From an uncultured Alkaliphilus sp. (GTDB lineage Bacteria; Bacillota; Clostridia; Peptostreptococcales; Natronincolaceae), in the NCBI GenBank assembly GCA_938074565.1, contig CALJEQ010000018.1, positions 1 to 64,000 of the forward strand: a stretch of 64,000 nt of DNA, in the 5' to 3' direction. The notes beneath the pieces were generated by a model. The model was given only the letters and a program-made list of their open reading frames with translations, was not told the DNA's origin and ran no database searches. Every line of letters begins with the position of its first letter. Position 1 is the stretch's first letter. Shown piece after piece: positions 55,560 through 64,000 of the stretch. The position numbers and the translations under genes were made by a program.

Positions 55560-57119
55560 ATGCGTTCGACTTTTTTAGGATTTAATACTGCAAGGTCAGG
55601 GCTTTTTGCCGCTCAAAGATCTTTAGATATAACAGGACATAATATCTCAAATGTAAATACAAAAGGGTATAGTCGTCAACGATTAAATCAAGTACAAAGC
55701 ACTCCTATGAGATTACCAGGGGGACAAGGGATGTTAGGAACAGGGGTAGATTCCCTTTCTATAACTCAATTTAGAAATGAATTTTTAGATTTTAAATATC
55801 GAAGCGAAGTTACTACTCAAGGGTTTTGGGAGACAAAAAGGGATGGCTTACGTTTCTTGGAAGCCATTTTTAATGAGCCTTCTGATACAGGTATAAGTAC
55901 TGTAATGGACGAGATGTTTGCATCCTTTCAAGAATTAAGTAAAAACCCAGAAAATTTAACAACTAGAGCACTAGTAAGACAAAGGGCCATTTCCTTTACA
56001 AATTCAGTTAATCATATGTATAATCAAATGGAAAAAATGGCAGTAGATTTAAATTTTGATGTTAGCGTTACTGTAACTTCAATTAATGCATATGCTGATC
56101 AAATTGCTATACTAAATGATCAAATTTTCAGATCGGAAATTGACGGTGGAAATGCCAATGACTTAAGAGATCAAAGAAATGTATTAATAGATGAATTATC
56201 TAAACTTGTTAAGGTTGATGTGGTGGAAGTTTTAGATTCTGGAGATCAGAGGATTACAGGACAAAGTGATAAAACCAGTAGAAAAACAATTATACAAATA
56301 AATGGACAACCTTTGGTATATCATAATAGAGCCTATAAGCTTGACGTTAGCTCAGAAAAACCGAGTTCCTTTGATGGGGATTTATTAATGAGGGAAGTTA
56401 GATGGGCTAATGGGGATGTACTGGACATTAAAGGTTTAAATGGTGAATTAAAAGCATTATTAGATCTAAGGGATGGTGGCTCTGCAAATCGTAAGGGAAT
56501 ACCTTATTACATTGGAGAATTAAATCGCTTTGTAAATACTTTTGCAGAAGAAATAAACACATTACATGCAAGTGGGTATGGATTAAATGGTGGTTTTATT
56601 GCTGGTATTGGCGACAATACAAATGGTGGAGGTTATTTACTTTTTGCAAATGGTAAAAAGTTCTCCAGCGAAATGTATGATGCTGGTGTTTTACAAAGTC
56701 ACTTAATTACTGCAAAGAATATTCAAATATCTTTAGACATCGATTCTGATTTAAATAAAATAGCTGCTTCAAGTCGTATTGACTTATTACCTGGTGATGG
56801 TTCTGTAGCGTTGAAACTAACAGGGTTAAGACATAAATCCACAATGTTCGCTCAAGGGAAACCAGAGGATTATATTAAATCTTTAATTTCAAATCTTGGA
56901 GTAGACACGCAGGAAGCCATCCGTATGGCGGCTAACCAAACTTTTTTAGTGGAGCAGATAGACAATCAACGCCAAGCAATTTCAGGTGTTTCTATCGATG
57001 AAGAAATGTCAAATATGGTAAAATTTCAACACGCCTATAATGCCTCTGCTAGAATGATTACCACCATGGATGAGATGTTGGATGTAATCATTAATAGAAT
57101 TGGCTTAGTAGGTAGGTAA
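55560..57119 (+). CDS. flgK: flagellar hook-associated protein 1 (FlgK)
   Basis: A 519-residue hook-filament junction protein. The N-terminus FLGFNTARSGLFAAQRSLDI and HNISNVNTKGYSRQRL, and the C-terminus DEEMSNMVKFQHAYNASARM, are typical. It is secreted through the flagellar export gate. The ATG follows AAGGAGGGTTAAA. Confidence 0.96.
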   Translation: MRSTFLGFNTARSGLFAAQRSLDITGHNISNVNTKGYSRQRLNQVQSTPMRLPGGQGMLGTGVDSLSITQFRNEFLDFKYRSEVTTQGFWETKRDGLRFLEAIFNEPSDTGISTVMDEMFASFQELSKNPENLTTRALVRQRAISFTNSVNHMYNQMEKMAVDLNFDVSVTVTSINAYADQIAILNDQIFRSEIDGGNANDLRDQRNVLIDELSKLVKVDVVEVLDSGDQRITGQSDKTSRKTIIQINGQPLVYHNRAYKLDVSSEKPSSFDGDLLMREVRWANGDVLDIKGLNGELKALLDLRDGGSANRKGIPYYIGELNRFVNTFAEEINTLHASGYGLNGGFIAGIGDNTNGGGYLLFANGKKFSSEMYDAGVLQSHLITAKNIQISLDIDSDLNKIAASSRIDLLPGDGSVALKLTGLRHKSTMFAQGKPEDYIKSLISNLGVDTQEAIRMAANQTFLVEQIDNQRQAISGVSIDEEMSNMVKFQHAYNASARMITTMDEMLDVIINRIGLVGR

Positions 57120-57130
57120 GGGGGAAAATT

Positions 57131-58081
57131 ATGCGTATCACCAATAATATGATGATTAGAAACATGATGCAAAACTTGAATAAAAATATGTTGCGTTTAG
57201 ATAAGTCTCAAATGCAGGTTTCTACAGGAAAAAGAGTGCATGTACCTTCTGATGATCCTGTTGCAATTTCTAGAAGTTTAAAAATACGGGCTGACTTAAG
57301 CGAATTAAAACAATTTAAGGTTAATGTAGATGATGCTACTTCTTTTTTAGAAACCACTGAATTAGCAATAAAAAATGTTGGAAATGCATTACAAAGATTA
57401 AGAGAACTAACAGTACAAGCAGCCAATGGGGTTTTAACAAATGAGGACACACTGAAAATTAAAGGTGAAGTAGAAGAAATTAAAGAACAGATTGTTAATA
57501 TAGGTAATACCACCTACGCAGGTAAGTATATTTTCTCTGGGAAAAAAATTAATGAACCACTCTTTAAGTTTGATAATGGATTGTCAGATTATGTTTACAA
57601 TGTTAATTTAAGTGATGTAGTAGACCCTAATGCTATTGATGATAAAATTCAGTTTGAAGTTGGTGTTAATGAAAAGTTAGAAATTAATTCGTTAGGTTTT
57701 GAAGTTTTTGATGATGTAGCATCCAAGGAAGTTAGTGAAAATAATCCAATAGGAATTGTTAATATGATAAATCAGATAATGACACATTTAGATGCAGGGG
57801 ATAATGCTAGTTTGTCAGCAGCCATAGCCAATGTTGATCATTATTTAAATATTAATATGACCGTTCGTTCTGAAATAGGAGCGAAGGTTAATCGTATGGA
57901 ATTAGTTCAGAATCGTATAAGTGATGATATGGTTAACTTCACCAGTCTCCAATCTAAATTGGAAGATGCAGATATGGGGGAAGTAATAATGCGACTCCTT
58001 AATGAAGAAAATGTTTATAGGGCTTCTTTATCTGTAGGGGCAAAGGTTATACAGCCTACACTTTTAGATTTTTTAAGGTAA
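57131..58081 (+). CDS. flgL: flagellar hook-associated protein 3 (FlgL)
   Basis: A 316-residue flagellin-like junction protein. The N-terminal MRITNNMMIRNMMQNLNKNM and VSTGKRVHVPSDDPVAISRSL and a C-terminal coiled coil (LLNEENVYRASLSVGAKV) are conserved. It lies 11 bases behind flgK. Confidence 0.95.
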   Translation: MRITNNMMIRNMMQNLNKNMLRLDKSQMQVSTGKRVHVPSDDPVAISRSLKIRADLSELKQFKVNVDDATSFLETTELAIKNVGNALQRLRELTVQAANGVLTNEDTLKIKGEVEEIKEQIVNIGNTTYAGKYIFSGKKINEPLFKFDNGLSDYVYNVNLSDVVDPNAIDDKIQFEVGVNEKLEINSLGFEVFDDVASKEVSENNPIGIVNMINQIMTHLDAGDNASLSAAIANVDHYLNINMTVRSEIGAKVNRMELVQNRISDDMVNFTSLQSKLEDADMGEVIMRLLNEENVYRASLSVGAKVIQPTLLDFLR

Positions 58082-58145
58082 TAATAAATTGTATTTAACA
58101 ATTATATATAGGGGTTTTTAATTATATACTATGGTGGTGAGGGAA

Positions 58146-58706
58146 ATGATAAAGATTGAAAGTCAAAATGCCCAAATAGGAATTGAACGGCAGGATGGAC
58201 AACTAGATATTAAACAAAATCAATTTCCTATGAACTTAAAAACAAAAGCACCTGAATTAAATCTTCAAATAGAATATCCAGTAGTTTATATAGACCAGCG
58301 ACAATGTTTTTCAGAAGCTGGTCTTAAAAACAATATGGACATGTCTAAAACCTTTTATCAAAAAGGTAAACAAGCAGCCCTTCAAGCTATATCAAGAATT
58401 GCCAGTGAAGGAAGGGCAATGGCTAATATTCAAAATGGCAGCGTCATAGCAAGATTAGCAGAAGGACGTTCAAAGCCTAAAGAGAAACCTTATAATTTTG
58501 ATATGATCCCTAAAAGTAGTCCGATAATTAGTGTTGAAGAGGGAAAAATTAATGGGCATCTTGATAGGGGAGAAATAGATATAAAAATGGACAATATTAC
58601 TCCACAAATAGACTATAAACCAGCAAAAGTGGAAATATATATAAAACAAAAACAAAGTATTAATATACAATATATAGGTGAAAATGTAGATACTTATGGG
58701 GGATAA
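58146..58706 (+). CDS. yviE: YviE/DUF6470 family protein
   Basis: About 186 residues from the ATG at 58146 behind GGTGGTGAGGG. It is hydrophilic with no membrane segment. N-terminal short strands (MIKIESQNAQIGIER, LNLQIEYPVVYID) precede a helical middle (AALQAISRIASEGRAMANI). The function is unknown, but the gene is conserved between flgL and fliW in Firmicutes. Confidence 0.83.
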   Translation: MIKIESQNAQIGIERQDGQLDIKQNQFPMNLKTKAPELNLQIEYPVVYIDQRQCFSEAGLKNNMDMSKTFYQKGKQAALQAISRIASEGRAMANIQNGSVIARLAEGRSKPKEKPYNFDMIPKSSPIISVEEGKINGHLDRGEIDIKMDNITPQIDYKPAKVEIYIKQKQSINIQYIGENVDTYGG

Positions 58707-58722
58707 CAGGAGGGTATAGATT

Positions 58723-59166
58723 ATGCTTTTAAATACTAGAAATTTTGGTGAAATAGAAATTGCAGAAGATGAAATTATTTGTTTTAAGGATGGTATTCCA
58801 GGTTTTGAAGCACTAAAGAAATATGTAGTAATCGAAAATCCAGATGAGGATATGCCTTTTCAATGGCTTCAGTCAGTAGAGGAAACCGATTTGGCTTTTG
58901 TTATTATTAATCCTTTTATTTTTAGAAAGGATTATGATTTTGAGGTACCACAAAATGTTATTGATAGATTGGAAATTACATCACAACAGGATGTTTTAGT
59001 ATATTCTATTGTCGTTGTACCTGAGGATGTTAGCAAAATGACAGCTAACCTTAAAGCCCCCCTCATTATCAATAACAAGAATAAGCAAGGTAAACAGCTA
59101 TTACTGGACATTGAAGAATACCAAACAAAGCATTATATACTTGAAGAAATGAAAAAGATCGGTTAG
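58723..59166 (+). CDS. fliW: flagellar assembly factor FliW
   Basis: A 147-residue protein with FliW motifs FKDGIPGFEALKKYVVIE, FQWLQSVEETDLAFVI and NLKAPLIINNKNKQGKQLL. FliW binds flagellin and CsrA in a partner switch: when flagellin is exported, FliW is free to sequester CsrA and relieve repression of hag. Confidence 0.96.
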   Translation: MLLNTRNFGEIEIAEDEIICFKDGIPGFEALKKYVVIENPDEDMPFQWLQSVEETDLAFVIINPFIFRKDYDFEVPQNVIDRLEITSQQDVLVYSIVVVPEDVSKMTANLKAPLIINNKNKQGKQLLLDIEEYQTKHYILEEMKKIG

Positions 59167-59177
59167 GGGGATAGACT

Positions 59178-59402
59178 ATGCTAGTACTGACGAGGAAAAC
59201 CGATGAAAGTATTGTTTTGGGAAGCAATATCGAAATAAAAATACTAGGTATTGAAGAAGGTAAAGTTAAAATTGGTATATCAGCTCCGAAGGATGTGGAG
59301 ATTTATCGTAAAGAGATTTACTTAGAAATACAAGAAGAAAACAAGGTGGCAACTTCTAGAAAAACCGATTTAGAACAATTAAAAAACTTTTTTAAAAAAT
59401 AG
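59178..59402 (+). CDS. csrA: translational regulator CsrA
   Basis: A 74-residue RNA-binding dimer (MLVLTRKTDESIVLGSNIEI, KVKIGISAPKDVEIYRKEI). It represses hag translation by covering the ribosome-binding site. The C-terminal extension of about 20 residues matches the Firmicutes form that interacts with FliW. Its target leader begins right after the gene. Confidence 0.97.
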   Translation: MLVLTRKTDESIVLGSNIEIKILGIEEGKVKIGISAPKDVEIYRKEIYLEIQEENKVATSRKTDLEQLKNFFKK

Positions 59403-59425
59403 TATAATTTTTTTATATTTAGGTA

Positions 59426-59452
59426 TAAAGTTATCTTTTTTTCTTCCGATAA
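59426..59452 (+). promoter_or_regulatory. sigma-D-type promoter of hag
   Basis: TAAA (59426-59429), 15 bases, TCCGATAA (59445-59452). Only one base differs from the GCCGATAA consensus. The start would give a leader of about 125 nt. Confidence 0.82.
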
Positions 59453-59465
59453 TTATATTGAAGGC

Positions 59466-59576
59466 AAAAAACATCAAAGCTTACGGTGCCGGCAGTAGGA
59501 CAAGATGTTTTCATATTAAAACCAACCAATAACCTAGACAAGGATGTCGAAGGTTAAAATAAAAATTCAAGGAGGA
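59466..59576 (+). promoter_or_regulatory. hag leader with CsrA-binding hairpins
   Basis: Hairpin 1 pairs AAAACATC (about 59468-59475) with GATGTTTT (59504-59511) and exposes an AGGA at 59497-59500. Hairpin 2 is GACA-AGGA-TGTC (59537-59548) inside AACCT/AGGTT, placing AGGA in the loop. The string AGACAAGGATGT matches the CsrA consensus RUACARGGAUGU at all but one position. A third GGA is the Shine-Dalgarno AAGGAGGA (59569-59576). Confidence 0.72.
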
Positions 59577-59583
59577 ATTTACA

Positions 59584-60363
59584 ATGAGAATTAATAATAA
59601 TATTATGGCAATGAATACCCACAGACAATTAGGAATCAACAATAATGCAGGTGCTAAGTCTATGGAGAAATTATCTTCTGGATTTAGAATTAACAGAGCT
59701 GCTGATGATGCTGCTGGTCTTTCTATCTCTGAAAAAATGAGAGGACAAATCAGAGGTTTATCTCAAGCTTCTAGAAATGCTCAAGATGGTATTTCTTTAA
59801 TCCAAACTGCTGAAGGTGCAATGGATGAAATCAGTAACATGTTAGTAAGATTAAAAGAACTTGCTGTACAAAAAGCAAATGAAACTTACAATGCAGAAGA
59901 TATTGCAAACCTTGAACTTGAAATGACTGAGTTAACTACAGAAATTGGAAACATTGAAACAAATACAAAGTTCAATGGTAAAACTGTATTAGATGGTAGT
60001 AGTACATTTAATATCGTAATTTCTGATGACGATCAAGTTATGTTAACTATTTCAGCTGCTGACGTAAGTACTGCTTCTGGATTAAGCAGTGCATCACAAA
60101 CAGCTGATATTGAAGGTGCTATTGATGCTATTAATACTCAAAGATCTACTCTTGGAGCGGTTCAAAACAGATTAGAAAGTACTGTAAGAAACTTAGATAC
60201 AACTACAGAAAACCTTCAAGCTGCTGAATCTCGTATCAGAGACGTAGATATGGCTAAAGAAATGATGGAGTTCACTAAGAACAATATCCTTCAACAAGCT
60301 GCTACAGCTATGTTAGCTCAAGCTAACCAAGCTCCTCAAGGAGTTCTACAATTATTAAGATAA
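59584..60363 (+). CDS. hag: flagellin
   Basis: A 259-residue flagellin, short but complete. The conserved D0/D1 N-terminus (MRINNNIMAMNTHRQLGINN, LSSGFRINRAADDAAGLSIS) and C-terminus (AESRIRDVDMAKEMMEFTKN, LAQANQAPQGVLQLL) enclose only about 60 variable residues. The D2/D3 domains are therefore minimal. Codon use is visibly biased to common A/T codons, as expected for a highly expressed gene. Confidence 0.98.
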   Translation: MRINNNIMAMNTHRQLGINNNAGAKSMEKLSSGFRINRAADDAAGLSISEKMRGQIRGLSQASRNAQDGISLIQTAEGAMDEISNMLVRLKELAVQKANETYNAEDIANLELEMTELTTEIGNIETNTKFNGKTVLDGSSTFNIVISDDDQVMLTISAADVSTASGLSSASQTADIEGAIDAINTQRSTLGAVQNRLESTVRNLDTTTENLQAAESRIRDVDMAKEMMEFTKNNILQQAATAMLAQANQAPQGVLQLLR

Positions 60364-60409
60364 TTATTTCTTAATATCTGAAACTTATAAAAATATAATA
60401 ATAACTTGT

Positions 60410-60439
60410 ATAGCGGAGAATGGGTTCATTCTCCGCTAT
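60410..60439 (+). terminator. terminator after hag
   Basis: ATAGCGGAGAATG (60410-60422) pairs perfectly with CATTCTCCGCTAT (60427-60439). Confidence 0.9.
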
Positions 60440-60579
60440 TTTAATACTATAAAAAGTTTAGGAGTTTTTGTATTAAAAAAATATTATTTTTAATATAAGT
60501 ATCCATAAAATAACATAGAATTATATGATATAATCTAGTTAGATAATGTATCACCAAAGATAAAAAGATCGGAGTGATG

Positions 60580-60816
60580 GTGGTGACGGTAGAACTAATA
60601 AACTGTATTATTTGTGGAAGACTTTTCAAAAGTGAAGAGGGAACTATTTGTTCAAAATGTTTAGAAGATAAAGAAAGTCCCTATCAAAAAGTGAAGGATT
60701 ATATATTTTTTAATCGTGGAGCCAGTGTTTTTGATGTTGCAGAGGCAACTGGAGTTGAAGTGAAATTAATTCTAAAATATATTAAAGAAGGTAAAATAAG
60801 TACTATAAATAAATAA
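60580..60816 (+). CDS. short YvyF-like zinc-finger protein
   Basis: About 78 residues. It resembles the N-terminal half of the yvyF product at 54235: one CIICGRLF...CSKC cluster, then VKDYIFFNRGASVFDVAEAT and GVEVKLILKYIKEG. The second zinc cluster is absent. Several adjacent GTG/ATG codons (60574-60585) could start it; GTG at 60580 or 60583 is best spaced from GATCGGAG. It probably arose by partial duplication. The function is unknown. Confidence 0.7.
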   Translation: MVTVELINCIICGRLFKSEEGTICSKCLEDKESPYQKVKDYIFFNRGASVFDVAEATGVEVKLILKYIKEGKISTINK

Positions 60817-60889
60817 TTGTTTATTAAATCTATAGATCCTAAACAGGGGTCTTTTTGTTTGGTGATATTTATAAAATATTATAAAAGTA

Positions 60890-60919
60890 AAAAGACTACA
60901 AAGTTATTTGTAGTCTTTT
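60890..60919. terminator. bidirectional terminator between convergent genes
   Basis: AAAAGACTACAAA (60890-60902) pairs perfectly with TTTGTAGTCTTTT (60907-60919). The stop codon of the minus-strand aminotransferase gene (60904-60906) falls in the loop, so the stem is partly coding. It should act in both directions. Confidence 0.75.
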
Positions 60920-61746
60920 ATATATTCATCAATTAGTTGATTATAGCCATTACATAATTTTAAGATTAATGGATGTTGAGACGAAGAAAACCTTTGTTTA
61001 TTTACTAATTCAATGGGTAATATCTTTGGAGATGTACCAGTTAAAAATAGTCCCTCTGCTTCATATAAAAAGTCAATAGAAATCGGTTGTTCAATAACTG
61101 GAATATTTAGTTGCTGACATAAGTTAATGACACGAGATCGGGTAACCCCTTTTAGTACTTCGGAAGCTGGAGCGGTATAAAGACTGTTGGATTTAACAAG
61201 AAAAATATTAGAGCGACTTCCTTCTGTAATTCGGTTATTTTCATTCACTAAGATAGCCTCATAAACATTGGAATTTTTAATAGCTTCATTAATTTTTTGT
61301 CGTTGATCTAGAACAATTGTCTTTATATTGGGGTTTTCTCTAATGGATAAATATAGTATTGTGGAAACTCCTTTTTCATATTGGATTGAAAAAGGATATT
61401 TACTTGGAATGAAATATAGAAATAAATTAGGCTTTTGATCTAAATTATTAACAACAATTTTTATATTTTTTTCAGGCATTCCATTAATATGTATTAACCT
61501 ATGAATTTGTTGCTTTAATAAATTAACATCAAATCTAATAGCATAATTTGATAACTTTAAAGAATGATTTAGACGATTCAAGTGTTCTTCTAAGAATAAA
61601 GGAACAGCCTTTGCTACTCTTATTACTTCATAAACCGAGAAGGATGAGTTAATTTCGTTTATTTTAAAATTTACAGTATTGTCTATATCATTATTTTTTA
61701 TATAAAATTTTTCTTCTATTTCATTTTGAATATTGTTATTCCCCAT
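60904..61746 (-). CDS. class IV PLP-dependent aminotransferase (PabC/Ilv-like)
   Basis: A 280-residue fold-type IV enzyme. Features are SVYEVIRVAKAVPLFLEEHL near the N-terminus, a candidate PLP-lysine in DQRQKINEAIK, EAILVNENNRITEGSRSNIF, and the C-terminal LTGTSPKILPI. It could be a 4-amino-4-deoxychorismate lyase, a branched-chain or a D-amino acid aminotransferase; sequence alone does not decide. The ATG follows AGGAGGTGTATTCCA. It interrupts the flagellar cluster on the opposite strand. Confidence 0.82.
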   Translation of the reverse strand: MGNNNIQNEIEEKFYIKNNDIDNTVNFKINEINSSFSVYEVIRVAKAVPLFLEEHLNRLNHSLKLSNYAIRFDVNLLKQQIHRLIHINGMPEKNIKIVVNNLDQKPNLFLYFIPSKYPFSIQYEKGVSTILYLSIRENPNIKTIVLDQRQKINEAIKNSNVYEAILVNENNRITEGSRSNIFLVKSNSLYTAPASEVLKGVTRSRVINLCQQLNIPVIEQPISIDFLYEAEGLFLTGTSPKILPIELVNKQRFSSSQHPLILKLCNGYNQLIDEYIKDYK

Positions 61747-61818
61747 TGGAATACACCTCCTAGTATATTAATCATTCTCTTATATTGTATCACTAAATAT
61801 AAATCAATATAATAATAT

Positions 61819-61846
61819 TAAACTTTTTTACATATACAACCGATAA
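61819..61846 (+). promoter_or_regulatory. sigma-D-type promoter of flaG-fliD-fliS
   Basis: TAAA (61819-61822), 16 bases, ACCGATAA (61839-61846), the same variant as the flhO promoter, 39 bases before flaG. Confidence 0.7.
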
Positions 61847-61885
61847 TATTAGTAGGAAAAAATGAATAATTAGGAGGGAGCCTAT

Positions 61886-62245
61886 ATGAAGATAGATGCT
61901 ACACAGTGGGGAAGTAATTATCCCACTCAAACCAATGGTATTAGGCAAGGAAGCCAAGAACATATGCCAATGGCAAAGGGACAAGGTAGTGGAGATCCAA
62001 TAGCTAGGGAAAAACAAATTTCAGATGAACAGGTAGTTAAAGCAGTGGAAAAGGCTAATAAGAGTTTTCAGCCTTTTGATAGAAGATTTGAAATATCCGT
62101 ACATGAAAAAACAAATACAATTATGGTGAAAGTAATAAATTCTACTAATGATGAATTAATTAGAGAAGTACCCCCTGAAAAGATATTGGACATGGTTGCT
62201 CATATGTTGGAAGTAGCAGGGATTTTAGTGGATAAAAAGGTATAG
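61886..62245 (+). CDS. flaG: flagellar protein FlaG
   Basis: A 119-residue protein with a polar N-terminus and the conserved C-terminal FlaG region (FEISVHEKTNTIMVKVIN, REVPPEKILDMVAHMLEVAG). It is associated with filament length control and found just before fliD. The ATG follows TTAGGAGGGAGCC. Confidence 0.92.
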   Translation: MKIDATQWGSNYPTQTNGIRQGSQEHMPMAKGQGSGDPIAREKQISDEQVVKAVEKANKSFQPFDRRFEISVHEKTNTIMVKVINSTNDELIREVPPEKILDMVAHMLEVAGILVDKKV

Positions 62246-62277
62246 GTGGATATAATTATTAGAATGGGGTGATTTAT

Positions 62278-63915
62278 GTGAGAATAGGTGGAATCGCATC
62301 GGGGATGGATACAGAACAAATGGTTAAAGACTTAATGAGGGCAGAACGAGCAAGAATGAATAAATTCTTGAGGCAAGAACAAACAATAAAATGGAAACAA
62401 ACAGCATATAACGATACTAACAAAATAATGGCGAATTTTATTTTAAATAGCAGAAGTGATTTTGGACTTAATCAAATTTCTTCAACTGGGAACATTAGAA
62501 AGAGTAATGTAGATAACTTTTCTTGGGCGAAGAAGGCAACCTCCAGTAATGAAGGAATTGTATCAGCCACTGCTAGAGCCAATGCTGTAAATGGAGATCA
62601 TAAAATAAAAGTAAGTCAGTTAGCATCAAATGCTACCATGTTAAGCAATAATTTAAAGATTGCAAATGATGAAAACAAATTAGAAATACCTGTATTAAAT
62701 GATAATTTTAAGTTTAATGAAGCTGGTGAAATTAGGATAGAGACCCATATGGGTAGTACAGTAATTGAAATTAATGCTGGGGATGACATCAGTACTTTTG
62801 TGTCTAAGATTAATAATGCCATAGATAGTGCAGACCCTGACAAGAAGTTAAGTTTGGGAGTAAGGGCAGCTTTTGATCGTAATTTAGGACAACTGATGAT
62901 TACCACAAAGGATACAGGAAAAGATATTTATGTTAGTGTATCAGATGTTACAGGTGATAATGCAGAGAAAATTTTTGGGTTATACGATGCAGGTGTTACA
63001 TCAGCCACTAGTTACGGAAAAAGTGCAGAAATAGAGTATAATGGTAATCCTTTAGAAATGGCGACTAACAACTTTTCAGTTTTTGGAATAGATATAAACC
63101 TTAAAGATGTTACACCCGCTAATACAACCATTAACATTAACATAGGAACAAATGTGGATGGAATTTATGACAAAGTAAAAGGTTTTATTGATAACTACAA
63201 TGAAATGGTAGGCTTTGTAACTTCAAGAACCAGTGAAACTAGGTATAGAGATTTTTTTCCACTGGTTAAAGATGAAAAGGATGCCATGTCAGAAAAAGAT
63301 ATAGAACAGTGGGAACAAAAGGCAAAAAGTGGTATTTTAAGAAATGATGAGACTATTACAAAAACATTTCAAGGCATTAGATCTAGCTTGTACATGAATG
63401 TTGGCGGAGTAACTGGAACATTTAAGCACCTAACAGATATAGGTATTGCCACAGGTGGGTATAAAGAGGGTGGAAAGCTAGTTATTAACGAAAACCGTCT
63501 AAGAGACGCTATTAATAATGATCCTGAAGGGGTTATGGATCTATTCTTTAAAGCCCCTGATATAGGATTAACTGGTGAGGCAAGAACAAAAGAGTCAGGC
63601 ATTGTTCAAAGAGTATATGATGGTATTGTTTCAGGAATGAAGGAAGTAATACGAAAGGCAGGTACTGGTGGTGACACATCTTTTTTAAGGAGTGTACAAG
63701 GTAATATATTAACAGAATACGCCACAAAACATAGTTCAATTAGCGTGTTAGACAAAGATATAAGTGGAATTAATTCAAGAATTTCTAAAGAAGAAACAAT
63801 ATTGGCTAAAAGAGAAGAACGATATTGGAAGCAATTCTCAGCAATGGAAAAGGCGATGGCTAAAATGCAACAACAAAGTACATGGATCATGTCTCAAATG
63901 GGCTTAAGTCAATAG
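62278..63915 (+). CDS. fliD: flagellar filament cap protein FliD (HAP2)
   Basis: About 545 residues from the GTG at 62278, giving MRIGGIASGMDTEQMVKDLM, the usual FliD start; an upstream GTG at 62269 is less likely. A central variable region is followed by the C-terminal LDKDISGINSRISKEETIL and YWKQFSAMEKAMAKMQQQS, the leg helices of the cap. It is secreted to the filament tip to fold flagellin, with FliS as the downstream chaperone partner. Confidence 0.94.
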   Translation: MRIGGIASGMDTEQMVKDLMRAERARMNKFLRQEQTIKWKQTAYNDTNKIMANFILNSRSDFGLNQISSTGNIRKSNVDNFSWAKKATSSNEGIVSATARANAVNGDHKIKVSQLASNATMLSNNLKIANDENKLEIPVLNDNFKFNEAGEIRIETHMGSTVIEINAGDDISTFVSKINNAIDSADPDKKLSLGVRAAFDRNLGQLMITTKDTGKDIYVSVSDVTGDNAEKIFGLYDAGVTSATSYGKSAEIEYNGNPLEMATNNFSVFGIDINLKDVTPANTTININIGTNVDGIYDKVKGFIDNYNEMVGFVTSRTSETRYRDFFPLVKDEKDAMSEKDIEQWEQKAKSGILRNDETITKTFQGIRSSLYMNVGGVTGTFKHLTDIGIATGGYKEGGKLVINENRLRDAINNDPEGVMDLFFKAPDIGLTGEARTKESGIVQRVYDGIVSGMKEVIRKAGTGGDTSFLRSVQGNILTEYATKHSSISVLDKDISGINSRISKEETILAKREERYWKQFSAMEKAMAKMQQQSTWIMSQMGLSQ

Positions 63916-63936
63916 GACATATAAGGAGGAATAAAT

Positions 63937-64000
63937 ATGGCAATGAGTAATCCATATAGTCAATATAAAGAAAATAGCATAAAAACCGCAAGTCCACAAG
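63937..64000 (+). CDS. fliS: flagellin chaperone FliS (partial, 5' end)
   Basis: The first 21 codons of a gene cut by the window end. MAMSNPYSQYKENSIKTASP matches the FliS N-terminus (NPYxxYKxNSI-xTASP). The ATG follows TAAGGAGGAATAA, 21 bases after fliD. Confidence 0.9.
   Translation, partial: MAMSNPYSQYKENSIKTASPQ

Overview
The window is from a low-GC, spore-forming, motile clostridium. The evidence is the AT-rich DNA, frequent TTG/GTG starts behind strong GGAGG sites, the sporulation genes spoIID-spoIIQ-spoIIID, a Gram-positive late flagellar cluster (yvyF-flgM-flgN-flgK-flgL-yviE-fliW-csrA-hag) and an F-type ATP synthase whose c subunit has the Na+-binding ligands. An Alkaliphilus/Natronincola-like clostridium fits best, but that is inference from gene content and not a database match.

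Layout. 1-1033: the 3' end of a group II intron abutting an XRE regulator, an operator-rich spacer and a possible 17-residue peptide gene. 1469-3550: a chemoreceptor. 3656-13570: housekeeping genes (yqhQ, prmC, prfA, a ZIP transporter, an FHA/SEDS/PBP cell-wall trio, Sua5, an arginine-phosphatase-like protein, rpiB, upp). 13826-16019: a small AT-rich accessory insert between upp and the dCMP deaminase, holding a SatD protein with class III cyclase-like motifs, a DUF3307 membrane protein and gene debris. 16115-19167: dCMP deaminase, tagO/wecA, wecB. 19491-26644: the complete atp operon (atpZ-I-B-E-F-H-A-G-D-C).

27150-32484 is the most striking accessory region. It encodes a 1054-residue secreted subtilisin-like protease with two PPC domains and a C-terminal RNase A-like toxin domain of the CdiA-CT type. 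Two ~86% identical acidic 131-residue proteins follow, which are probably immunity proteins, and they flank a membrane-anchored propeller-like protein. This looks like a Gram-positive polymorphic toxin locus inserted between atpC and the conserved ywmB-murA-spoIID region.

32628-46829: NusG-II and YueI-like proteins, then ywmB-murA-spoIID-spoIIQ-spoIIID-mbl-flhO-flhP-rod-binding protein-fabZ, an HD-GYP protein, a phosphoglucomutase and a GerMN lipoprotein. 47162-54117: a small membrane peptide, an AEC transporter, a Spo0E-like small protein, a COG2426 protein, a SAM-I riboswitch with metK, recD2 and comF. 54235-64000: the late flagellar regulon ending in a truncated fliS. Four sigma-D-type promoters (before flhO, flgM, hag and flaG) and a CsrA-site-bearing hag leader connect the flagellar genes into the FlgM/sigma-D and FliW/CsrA control circuits.
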